Assembly: GCA_021789565.1 (NCBI GenBank)
Contig: JAJYJL010000426.1
Coordinates: 1-6,991 of the forward strand
DNA length: 6,991 nt
From: Acidobacteriota bacterium
GTDB lineage: Bacteria > Acidobacteriota > Terriglobia > UBA7540
Direction of reading: 5' to 3'
The notes under the pieces are model-generated. The model searched no databases and had not been told where the DNA came from. It worked only from the letters and a program-made list of their open reading frames with translations. This document shows positions 1 to 6,069 of this stretch, in pieces (the stretch's first letter is position 1; the number at the start of each line of letters is the position of its first letter). Both the position numbers and the translations under genes were made by a program.

Positions 1-183
1 GACAAAATCAATTCCGGCTTGTTGCGTTACGTCGGTGAAAACGATCGCCGGATGGTCCGCCGGCAGGTTCCGGGCCGCGCTGTCAAACACCTGCGGCTTT
101 GAATTCTGCTTTGAGCGTGAACAGGCCGTGGCGAATGCCGCAAGAGCGCCGGCGCCTGACAGGAGCATTTCCCGGCGCGTCAT
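1..183 (-). CDS. Tat-exported CRTAC1-like (ASPIC/UnbV, FG-GAP repeat) protein, N-terminal part
   Basis: The first 61 codons are present; the rest lies beyond the window edge. It begins MTRREMLLSGAG, a twin-arginine motif followed by a short hydrophobic stretch, and then ATAC at residues 18-21, a possible though imperfect lipobox (Ala instead of Leu at -3). After a linker comes IVFTDVTQQAGIDFV, at residues 47-61. This closely matches the opening of CRTAC1-type proteins of the ASPIC/UnbV and FG-GAP/VCBS beta-propeller group (typically F-x-DVT-x-x-AGI-x-F). The product is therefore probably exported folded and anchored or released outside the membrane. The start ATG overlaps the stop of the pentaheme cytochrome as ATGA, so the two are probably translationally coupled. 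The family's biochemical role is poorly known; the neighbourhood suggests a link to the cytochrome. The family call rests on about 15 residues. Confidence 0.7.
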   Translation of the reverse strand, partial: MTRREMLLSGAGALAAFATACSRSKQNSKPQVFDSAARNLPADHPAIVFTDVTQQAGIDFV

Positions 184-2306
184 CGGCCCGTCCCTGGTTT
201 GGGCAACGGAGCCAGCGCACTCACTTTGCTCCGCCCGGCTGCAGCGCCGGCTTGTCTGCGGCCCGCCAACTGCACTTCCACGCGGTCCGAAGAGAGGTCG
301 GTGATGGGAGTCGAAAGGTGCTGTCCGGGGAATGAAAAGTCCATAAAGTACTGGTTCGCCTTGCGGTAACGCAACCACGCCGTGATGGTCAGCGGGGTTC
401 GAGCGTTGCGCGGCAGGTTGAACTTGTATTCATACATGTCCGAATAGCCGGGGAAGATCGCCCGTTTCCACTTGGCGCCGACGTAATGCCAAAGGTCGTG
501 GCGGATGATTTCCTGGCCCTGCGGGTTGACCCCGACAGCTTTCAGGACGAAGGTGCCCGGCTCGGTGTGGCCTTGCGCCGTGAGCTCGCCGGAATGGAAG
601 ATGACGCGCCCCGAGGAGTCGCTGACCTTCACTTCGACCCAGGCGCGGATGAGATCGAGCGGACCGGTGGGGAAACTGTGCCCGGCCTTGTTGTTCGAGA
701 GAACGACGCGGAACTCTACAGGCGAGCCCGGACGGGCCGATGCAGGCGCGGCGATCTTGATGGGAATCACCGGGCCCTTTGGCCAGATGTTGGCAATCTC
801 CGGAATATATTTTTCCCCCTTCAACCATTTGATGACCCGTTCGGTCTGCCCGGCGGCGTCAGGCGAATGAATAGTTTCAGGCATCACCTGATTGGCGGCG
901 GCAAACCAGTGATTGCGGTGCTTGAGGCCGAGGCCGGCTTTCAAGTCGTAGGGGTCGGCCAACGCTGCGCTGGGCGCCTGCTGATAGTACATGTGGCACT
1001 GCTGGCAACGGAGCCGGTGAGCAGGATTGGGATCTGTATTCCATTTTCCATGTTTCCAGTCGTCGTACTGGTTCTGGAGCTGCACCCAGCCGATGTGGTT
1101 AATCTGTTTGTCAATGAACTGCTTGTGGCAGGAGGCGCAGGAGGCGGGGTTCTTGTCGAGCGCCAGATCGTAGTCCTCGTCATGCTGCCGGGGATAGGCA
1201 CGAATCAAAAAATGCGTGATGGACGACGCGCGTCCCGCGCCCGCATATTCAAACAGGTATGGCCTGGGAGGCCCCCAGACGTAATTCCCGTTCCCCTGCA
1301 CGTCCACGCGCCGCATCGAGTGACAGGCAATGCAGGAATCCCCTTCCTTGAAGCCCGGAGCCTCGATGCTGGTGCTCGCATTTTTATACGCCGAGAGCAG
1401 CGAGACGGGATCGTGGCAGCCGGCGCAGTAGCGCGTGGCGGGCGCTCCGGCCTCCTTAATCATCGCGCCCTGGATGGCCTGGAAGAATTTATCTTCGGAG
1501 GCCCAGCGATGCGCGCTCGCTCTCCACTCCTGATAAATTCCAGTATGGCAGCCCGCTGCCCCGCACGATTTCGACCCCGCGAGCAGCTCCGGCGCCACCG
1601 GCCCGCCGCTCACCGTCTTCGCCATGCTGGGTGCAAAAGGGTCCTTGCCGTAGGGCATCTTGTAATCGGTTGGCAGCGCGTAATGGCTGAAGTCCGGCGC
1701 GTAGGCCTGGTAAACAACCGCGAGGACGCCGACAACCGCCCCCAGGGCAATCAGAGTCAGGCCGCTGGCCAGCCACATGTGGCGGCGTCCAGGCCCGAAA
1801 TCAGGCAGGGGGGCCTGGCCCGAATTGCCCGGCACGTTCAGGCCGTTGCGCAGGTTCCCTCCCGCTTTCCTGGCATGCGGCCAGACGTGATACCCAAGGA
1901 ACGGCAGGGCCGCAATACCGCTCCACAAGTGCAACTGGCCCCAGAAGTGGCCGGTAAAAAGTCCGAACATCGCCTGCCAGGTGAGGACCAGCCCCGAAAC
2001 GGTCACCACCGCCATCGACCAGAACCCGGTGTAAGCGCAGAACTTCCGAAAAGAACGCCGCACCTTGCGCGTAGCCAGCCAGTGGCTCAACTGCCACAAC
2101 GTGAGAGGTATCACGATGGCAAGGCCCAGCACAGTATGCGCCAGCACCGAGACCTGGATGGGCACGCTGAAGGGCAGCAGCCAGATGGCGAGACCCGTCA
2201 GTGCCAGAAAAATCAGCGTTCCGCTCAGCAGGCTGAAACGGAAGATGCCTTTTTCATGAATAAAAGTATGCCGGATGGGCACAAGCCCATAAGCCGTTTC
2301 TTCCAT
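180..2306 (-). CDS. Membrane cytochrome b / pentaheme cytochrome c fusion protein (cytochrome c554-like)
   Basis: A 708-residue protein. Residues 1-205 hold five membrane helices (about 23-45, 53-75, 91-113, 124-142, 177-201). His57/His75 in helix 2 and His126/His140 (or His144) in helix 4 suit two b hemes. Basic loops at 79-89 and 144-176 put the C-terminal part outside the cytoplasm. Residues 240-440 carry five c-heme sites: CX4CH at 248-254, then CXXCH at 294, 325, 390 and 434. The first sits in a cytochrome c554-like context (SKSC...CHTGIYQEW). Residues about 510-680 form a beta-rich, Ig-like tail with NNKAGHSFPTGPLDLIRAW, as seen after multiheme domains. Likely role: quinol oxidation in the membrane and electron delivery to periplasmic partners (inference). 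The start was chosen because AAGGAG lies 6 bases upstream; an upstream ATG at 2399 lacks support. The substrate is unknown. Confidence 0.85.
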   Translation of the reverse strand: MEETAYGLVPIRHTFIHEKGIFRFSLLSGTLIFLALTGLAIWLLPFSVPIQVSVLAHTVLGLAIVIPLTLWQLSHWLATRKVRRSFRKFCAYTGFWSMAVVTVSGLVLTWQAMFGLFTGHFWGQLHLWSGIAALPFLGYHVWPHARKAGGNLRNGLNVPGNSGQAPLPDFGPGRRHMWLASGLTLIALGAVVGVLAVVYQAYAPDFSHYALPTDYKMPYGKDPFAPSMAKTVSGGPVAPELLAGSKSCGAAGCHTGIYQEWRASAHRWASEDKFFQAIQGAMIKEAGAPATRYCAGCHDPVSLLSAYKNASTSIEAPGFKEGDSCIACHSMRRVDVQGNGNYVWGPPRPYLFEYAGAGRASSITHFLIRAYPRQHDEDYDLALDKNPASCASCHKQFIDKQINHIGWVQLQNQYDDWKHGKWNTDPNPAHRLRCQQCHMYYQQAPSAALADPYDLKAGLGLKHRNHWFAAANQVMPETIHSPDAAGQTERVIKWLKGEKYIPEIANIWPKGPVIPIKIAAPASARPGSPVEFRVVLSNNKAGHSFPTGPLDLIRAWVEVKVSDSSGRVIFHSGELTAQGHTEPGTFVLKAVGVNPQGQEIIRHDLWHYVGAKWKRAIFPGYSDMYEYKFNLPRNARTPLTITAWLRYRKANQYFMDFSFPGQHLSTPITDLSSDRVEVQLAGRRQAGAAAGRSKVSALAPLPKPGTGR

Positions 2307-2312
2307 GCTCTT

Positions 2313-2318
2313 CTCCTT
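2313..2318 (-). promoter_or_regulatory. Ribosome binding site of the b/c fusion cytochrome
   Basis: AAGGAG is read on the minus strand, 6 bases before the ATG at 2306-2304. It is a near-ideal Shine-Dalgarno sequence. It decides the start over the in-frame ATG 31 codons upstream, whose extra residues are polar and would precede the membrane domain. Confidence 0.8.
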
Positions 2319-2340
2319 GGCGGGGTTGCCGTTTCCCTCC

Positions 2341-2375
2341 GCGCAATCGCTCCCCCGGTTGCCCGGCGATTGCGC
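2341..2375 (-). repeat. Perfect 10-bp inverted repeat in the leader of the cytochrome gene
   Basis: GCGCAATCGC (2341-2350) and GCGATTGCGC (2366-2375) are exact reverse complements separated by 15 bases. In RNA this forms a stable GC-rich stem that ends 22 bases before the ribosome binding site. No T-run follows, so it is not an intrinsic terminator of the usual kind. It could be a leader hairpin that affects mRNA stability or translation, or a DNA operator. Its function is not shown by the sequence. Confidence 0.6.
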
Positions 2376-2404
2376 ACCCGCAGTCTGCTGCAAACGCAAG
2401 ACGC

Positions 2405-2433
2405 AGAAAGCGAATTGCTACCTTCTATGTCAA
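2405..2433 (-). promoter_or_regulatory. Candidate activator-dependent promoter for the cytochrome gene
   Basis: A perfect TTGACA -35 hexamer is read on the minus strand at 2433-2428. At 17 bases' spacing the -10 position reads CTTTCT, a poor match to TATAAT. A start of transcription near 2398 would place the CRP-type palindrome at about -60, the classical class I activator position. A weak -10 with a well-placed activator site fits an activated promoter, but the call is tentative. Confidence 0.3.
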
Positions 2434-2449
2434 TGGCTGCGGAGGATGC

Positions 2450-2465
2450 TGTGACTCCGGTCACA
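2450..2465. promoter_or_regulatory. CRP-family operator, TGTGA-N6-TCACA
   Basis: The sequence TGTGACTCCGGTCACA is a perfect 6-4-6 palindrome and contains the full CRP consensus half sites TGTGA and TCACA at the standard 6-base spacing. It lies in the gene-free gap 144 bases before the start of the b/c fusion cytochrome, just upstream of a TTGACA hexamer. CRP/FNR-family regulators respond to cAMP, oxygen, NO or redox state depending on the member. The half sites are CRP-like rather than FNR/DNR-like (TTGAT-N4-ATCAA), so which regulator binds is unknown. Confidence 0.5.
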
Positions 2466-2477
2466 ATAAGTCATAAG

Positions 2478-2497
2478 AATTCCCGGGATAGGGAATT
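2478..2497. repeat. Inverted repeat AATTCCC-N6-GGGAATT
   Basis: Seven-base perfect arms (2478-2484 and 2491-2497) flank the spacer GGGATA. The element lies 12 bases from the CRP-type palindrome on its promoter-distal side. The total length of 20 bases suits a dimeric repressor or activator, but no known consensus is matched with confidence. Confidence 0.4.
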
Positions 2498-2549
2498 TAT
2501 TGGTTGGACTGTACATGAAACCGATTAGAGAAAAAGTGATGGCGGGTAG

Positions 2550-2576
2550 CCACGGTGAGTGGTGTTCTGACCGTGG
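2550..2576 (+). repeat. Inverted repeat CCACGGT/ACCGTGG followed by a T-run on the plus strand
   Basis: Seven-base perfect arms at 2550-2556 and 2570-2576 are separated by 13 bases. On the plus strand they are followed within two bases by TTTTT (2578-2582), the shape of a weak intrinsic terminator for plus-strand transcripts. No plus-strand gene is evident, so this could block antisense transcription or be coincidental. On the minus strand no T-run follows, so it would not end the nnrS unit. Confidence 0.3.
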
Positions 2577-2690
2577 GTTTTTCGTAAGGAAGAGGTCCAC
2601 GACAAGAAAGCGTTGTTAGTCGCTGCCCGCTTGCGAAGACGCAACGAGCCAGTCTCTTAAAGGCTCCCTTGCCTCTCGGCGTTCGCTGAC

Positions 2691-2705
2691 GACTTTTCAA
2701 AAGTC
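2691..2705. repeat. 15-bp palindrome GACTTTTCAAAAGTC
   Basis: This is a perfect 7-1-7 palindrome 22 bases after the stop of the small membrane protein gene. A one-base loop makes it a poor RNA hairpin as written, although opening central pairs would leave a short, weak stem. It is better read as a possible protein-binding dyad. It matches no consensus that I recognise. Confidence 0.35.
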
Positions 2706-2726
2706 CTCCGCGGGCGGGTGGCCGGC

Positions 2727-3134
2727 TTACCCGGAGTGAATCAGGTACAACACTGTGACAACTCCCAGGGCAGCAAGGACAAAGGCCTCTGCCGAGTCGA
2801 AGATGACGATGATTCGTTTCACCGTCGGGGATGCTGTAAAGGCCGGGCCCTTCTCTCTGTTGGGGGTGAACTCGTCTGCGCCCCAGATCCCCAGGTGGAC
2901 CAACGCAAATATGACGACCAGAACCTTCCAGACCAACGGCTGCCACAGAGGCCAGGCCGCCAGCGCCAGCAGCCAGAACACTCCTTCCACTCGCAAGGCG
3001 CGACGCGGCGTGAACCACCGGCTGATCCGGGAATCAGGCTGCTCATTCCACGCCCTGAGGATCCTTCCGGTTGACACATGGATCAGGAGCATCACCGGCG
3101 TATAAACAGCGATGACGAGAGCAAGGATTCTCAT
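2727..3134 (-). CDS. Small four-helix membrane protein, function unknown
   Basis: A 135-residue protein I do not recognise. It has four hydrophobic stretches at about residues 1-20, 50-66, 68-86 and 107-132, with a basic segment at 22-48 and a charged loop at 85-107. Single histidines sit within or at the ends of helices (His19 in helix 1, His80 in helix 3, His133 at the end of helix 4), so heme or metal binding is possible but unproven. No CXXCH is present. The start ATG at 3134 has a modest AAGAGA about 6 bases upstream; the gene begins 62 bases after the nnrS stop and is probably in the same transcript. It could be an accessory or assembly subunit of the adjacent heme-copper enzyme or a partner of NnrS; both are inference. 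Confidence 0.65.
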   Translation of the reverse strand: MRILALVIAVYTPVMLLIHVSTGRILRAWNEQPDSRISRWFTPRRALRVEGVFWLLALAAWPLWQPLVWKVLVVIFALVHLGIWGADEFTPNREKGPAFTASPTVKRIIVIFDSAEAFVLAALGVVTVLYLIHSG

Positions 3135-3170
3135 GGCGTTTCTCTTGTGAAATTAAGCGCCCCGGAATCA

Positions 3171-3185
3171 CGGCGAAAGTCGCCG
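3171..3185 (-). repeat. Short stem-loop between nnrS and the small membrane protein gene
   Basis: CGGCGA (3171-3176) and TCGCCG (3180-3185) pair perfectly around a three-base loop, 11 bases after the nnrS stop codon on the minus strand. No T-run follows, so it is not a normal terminator. It may be a 3'-end stabilising or processing hairpin that tunes expression of the downstream gene, or chance in GC-rich DNA. Confidence 0.35.
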
Positions 3186-3196
3186 CGCCGCAATGC

Positions 3197-4498
3197 TTAT
3201 CTTCCCACGCGTCGTGGCTGACGCTTTTGGAAGAATGCGTTCAATTCGTTGATGAGATGATTCAAGTCTGCGTGGTCTGCCGCTGCCGCCTCCGCCAGAC
3301 TCAGAGAATACGGCGCTTTTTTCGCCATTGAAAGTGTCTTCAGGCCGGCCCGGATGAGCACCGGCCTGGTTTTTGGAAAGCTTGTAACGTACCAGTAAAG
3401 GGGCAACCGGTCGCTGATGCCCTGGGCCGCAAACCAGGCAGGGAGCGGCTGCAGCAGCGTCGCCGCCAGATTGATGACGAAAGCAAGGACGCCCGCGAAT
3501 TCGAGATACGCCGAGACCGGCAGCAGGTTCCAGGCGCTTCCACCAATCGAATAGGCGACCGCTTCGCTTGAAACCCTCAACAGGCAGCCGGCGCTCAACA
3601 GCCAGAGGCTTGCTGCCATCCATCGCGTGCTGTAGAGTTCCCGGCCGTTGAGAAACGAAGGCAGCATTCGTGGGCCGAGCGCAAGAATCAGCAGGGCGAT
3701 AAAACCCACCGTCACGGCATGGCGGGAGGCGCCGCCCAAGCCCGCTGCGCTTGGCACAAGGTCAGCGGCAACACCCAACATCGCTGCTGCTACAAGCCAC
3801 GCGTAGGCAAGGCGAATAAAGGTCGGGTAATGCCGGTAGACTCCTGCGAGCTTGGCGGGCCGCGCTGGCCGGTGAAAAATGCGCAGAGCCCGGATTGCGT
3901 AGATCGAAAGCGCCAGGATCAGCAGGTCGGCGAGGAAGAACTGGCGTGCGAGGGCCAATACCAGAAGGGCGACAATGCCCATGCCGAATTGTCTGGCCGC
4001 CTGATGATGAGGAGGGCTGAGGCCGAGAAAAACCGTAACAAATCTTGTGCTGAAACCCCACGCCGTCACTACGGCAAATCCCCATACCATCAGGATCAGA
4101 AAAGTGTGGTCCCACTCCGGCGGAAACACCGGCGAGCGGCCCTCCAGCGCAAGCCAGGTGGAAAGGCCCAGGTTCAGAATCAGCGCCACGCCCAAGGATA
4201 CAAATCCCCAGATGCCCAGCCACGAGCCCAGGTCTACCGGCTTCTTGCTTTTCTTTTCCGCGCTATTAAAAACCAGGACCCTTTGCGTCACCACGAAAGC
4301 CGCAAGCTCCAGAACAGCAGAGGCGGGCAATCCGGACCGCCAGGTGGTTCCTTCAACGCCGACCCACCAGCGCAAAGCCACTCCCGCGGTCCACAGTCCC
4401 CAGATCAGCCAGACCAGAGAAAACGATCTCAATGGCCGGCCGCGAAACTTAGGGTCTTCAGTGAGGTCAGACGCGGAAATTTTCCAAACCCAATTCAC
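3197..4498 (-). CDS. nnrS: NnrS-family membrane protein with DUF1858-like C-terminal tail
   Basis: A 433-residue protein with about 12 hydrophobic segments up to residue 360. NnrS is a heme- and copper-containing inner-membrane protein linked to nitric oxide metabolism and tolerance. The family call rests on the segment at 258-283 (SRHAVTVGFIALL, then LALGPRMLPSF), which resembles the conserved NnrS pattern of His plus TVG followed by R-x-x-P, and on TRFVTVFLGL at 151-160. Residues about 367-424 (PVLIRAGLKTLS, later SLAEAAAADHADLNHLINELN) resemble the small helical DUF1858 domain and are not part of a minimal NnrS. The start GTG at 4498 forms a GTGA overlap with the stop of subunit I, typical of translational coupling. 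A TTG at 4540 is possible but would overlap by 46 bases. Its position right after the oxidase genes ties the cluster to NO. Confidence 0.75.
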   Translation of the reverse strand: MNWVWKISASDLTEDPKFRGRPLRSFSLVWLIWGLWTAGVALRWWVGVEGTTWRSGLPASAVLELAAFVVTQRVLVFNSAEKKSKKPVDLGSWLGIWGFVSLGVALILNLGLSTWLALEGRSPVFPPEWDHTFLILMVWGFAVVTAWGFSTRFVTVFLGLSPPHHQAARQFGMGIVALLVLALARQFFLADLLILALSIYAIRALRIFHRPARPAKLAGVYRHYPTFIRLAYAWLVAAAMLGVAADLVPSAAGLGGASRHAVTVGFIALLILALGPRMLPSFLNGRELYSTRWMAASLWLLSAGCLLRVSSEAVAYSIGGSAWNLLPVSAYLEFAGVLAFVINLAATLLQPLPAWFAAQGISDRLPLYWYVTSFPKTRPVLIRAGLKTLSMAKKAPYSLSLAEAAAADHADLNHLINELNAFFQKRQPRRVGR

Positions 4499-6069
4499 GA
4501 TCTGAATTGGCCTATTTGCCTTTTCCCGAACTGCCCCCAAATTATTTTCAGGTAACGTCTGCCAGTTTCCCAGAGATAGAGCAAGAGGCCCAAAACAAAC
4601 ACTCCGATAAAGACAACGCTTACCCGCGCGTCATGAGTTCCCCATGCAAGCTCTTGGGGATAGGCGGCATAGCGGCGGGGAATCGAGTGGGCCCCGGCCC
4701 AGAAGAACATCATGACAAATCCATACCCCCCGATGATAAAAAGGGTTACGATAACCCGCCGTACGATGCGGCTGTCCTTAATGCCGCTCAACTCAACGCC
4801 CAGATGGCTTGCAAAACCCAATATCATTAGCACCACGCCCATCAGATAATAGGTGTGGAAGTGCGCAGGCACCCAGAGCGTGTTGTGAAAGATGGAATTG
4901 ACGGAAATCGTGGAATCAATCACCGCGCCCACCCCTCCCACGGCCCAGCCCATCAGTCCCAGGAACATAAAGACTGATGCGATCGTCCAACGCATCCGCG
5001 ATCCATAAACTACCAGGAGACCGTCGAAGATGGAGACCACTGCCGCAGGCACGGCGCTGAAGTAAGACATCATCTGCCCCATGATCTGGAGCATCCGAGG
5101 TTGAACAAAATCCATGTAAAGGTGGTGAAAGTACCCGACCAGCACCATAACCAGAACAGAATTCCAGGCCAGAGCAATGATTCGGTTCATATTCCGTGAA
5201 CGGTTGCTGAAAGTGGGGAGCAGTTCATAGACAACCGCCACGCCGCAATACATTGTGGCGTGCACGCTCATATGGCCAAAGAAGAACGTCAGGTTCTTCA
5301 TCAACAGGGCGTTGGCGACGAAACCTTTCACTTGCCATTGGACAAGGTAAAAAGCGAAAACAACAAACGCATCCAAAAAGCCGACCACCCCGGAGATAAG
5401 GGCCACGATGGTAATCAGCACAATCGGGGGAACTTCCGGCTCCTGTTTGCCTGGATGCCCCCACAAGTAATGCCAGCAGAGGGAGACGCGAAGTGGATAA
5501 CGCCTCAGTATCGCTGCGATCGTGGCGAGCGACCAGACAAGCCAGACGCTGCAAAGTGTCACCAGAGATGCAAAAAAGCACCCCGTGGCCCAAGCAGGCC
5601 AGGTGCCCTGCGAATAAAACGGCAGTGGATAGAGAAAATACCAACCAGTTCCAAACAGCCCGTCCGTTGTTGCTACAACCAGCAACGCAAAGCCGATCAG
5701 GGTTCCACTGAGTGCCAGCCACGACGCCCACAATGGAGGACGAACATACCGGGCCAGCAGATAGCTCACCGCAGCCATTCCAGCAACAAACCACAAGCCG
5801 ACCATACCGACTCCGTGGAGCGTCAGCACGGCGTAAAACCATTCGGGTCGCATGGTTGGGAAAAACTTCGATTGGTACATGCGCAGGAAGTATCCGTCCA
5901 GACTGAAGGTAAGGAACAGCAAACTCGCAATGACCATCCAGAACAGAGTAACTTCCTGCAGCTTTTGAAAGGTCTTCGGATCTTGCAGGCTGGCTTCGAA
6001 AACCGTTGAAGAGTTTTCCGGCCGCCGCTCAATCTCTTGCTGCGGCAATCGGGGATCAGTATCCGACAT
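4495..6069 (-). CDS. Heme-copper oxidase superfamily subunit I (oxygen or nitric oxide reductase catalytic subunit)
   Basis: A 524-residue protein with about 12-13 membrane helices, the usual size. The six conserved histidines are visible: His85 in LTLHGVGM (helix II, low-spin heme), His266 in FFGHMSV (helix VI, CuB), His315-His316 in GYFHHLY (helix VII, CuB), and His403/His405 in WVPAHFHTYY (helix X, high-spin and low-spin heme). Canonical A- and B-type oxidases have Tyr four residues after the helix VI His; here it is His270. The cbb3-type Tyr, six residues before the helix VII HH pair, is Val309. The A-type K-channel Lys after AVP is Val345. The layout (short, CuA partner) is nearest B-type enzymes or the NO reductases derived from oxidases. 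The ATG overlaps the subunit II stop by 14 bases, with GGA upstream. Superfamily membership is certain; substrate is not. Confidence 0.93.
   Translation of the reverse strand: MSDTDPRLPQQEIERRPENSSTVFEASLQDPKTFQKLQEVTLFWMVIASLLFLTFSLDGYFLRMYQSKFFPTMRPEWFYAVLTLHGVGMVGLWFVAGMAAVSYLLARYVRPPLWASWLALSGTLIGFALLVVATTDGLFGTGWYFLYPLPFYSQGTWPAWATGCFFASLVTLCSVWLVWSLATIAAILRRYPLRVSLCWHYLWGHPGKQEPEVPPIVLITIVALISGVVGFLDAFVVFAFYLVQWQVKGFVANALLMKNLTFFFGHMSVHATMYCGVAVVYELLPTFSNRSRNMNRIIALAWNSVLVMVLVGYFHHLYMDFVQPRMLQIMGQMMSYFSAVPAAVVSIFDGLLVVYGSRMRWTIASVFMFLGLMGWAVGGVGAVIDSTISVNSIFHNTLWVPAHFHTYYLMGVVLMILGFASHLGVELSGIKDSRIVRRVIVTLFIIGGYGFVMMFFWAGAHSIPRRYAAYPQELAWGTHDARVSVVFIGVFVLGLLLYLWETGRRYLKIIWGQFGKRQIGQFRS

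Larger units (their letters stand above)
2307..2726. other. 420-base gene-free regulatory gap
   Basis: No open frame here has family-like features or a convincing ribosome binding site. From high to low coordinates it holds the 2691-2705 palindrome, a small TTGCG/CGCAA hairpin at 2631-2644, the 2550-2576 and 2478-2497 inverted repeats, the CRP-type site at 2450-2465, a TTGACA hexamer, the 2341-2375 leader stem and the ribosome binding site of the cytochrome. It separates the oxidase/nnrS unit from the cytochrome/CRTAC1 unit and probably contains the promoter of the latter. Confidence 0.6.

Noticed and set aside
2307..2399. N-terminal extension of the b/c fusion cytochrome from the ATG at 2399
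   Set aside because: The extra 31 residues are polar and not signal-like, no good ribosome binding site precedes 2399, and they would overlap the leader hairpin. The ATG at 2306 has an ideal AAGGAG.
486..2528. A 680-codon open frame on the plus strand
   Set aside because: It lies antisense to the b/c fusion cytochrome, whose heme motifs and membrane helices are unmistakable. The plus-strand protein is Arg/Pro/Gly-rich, has no family motif, and is a typical shadow in GC-rich DNA.
2497..3018. A 173-codon minus-strand frame across the gap and the small membrane protein gene
   Set aside because: Half of it is an alternate frame of the four-helix membrane protein, and the part in the gap has no hydrophobic pattern, motif or ribosome binding site.
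3719..4555. A 278-codon plus-strand frame opposite nnrS
   Set aside because: It is very rich in Arg, Gln, Pro and Ser with no recognisable domain, and it is antisense to a clear multi-spanning membrane protein.
5260..6009. A 249-codon plus-strand frame opposite subunit I
   Set aside because: It has low-complexity charged composition and no motifs. The opposite strand encodes a heme-copper subunit with all ligand residues.
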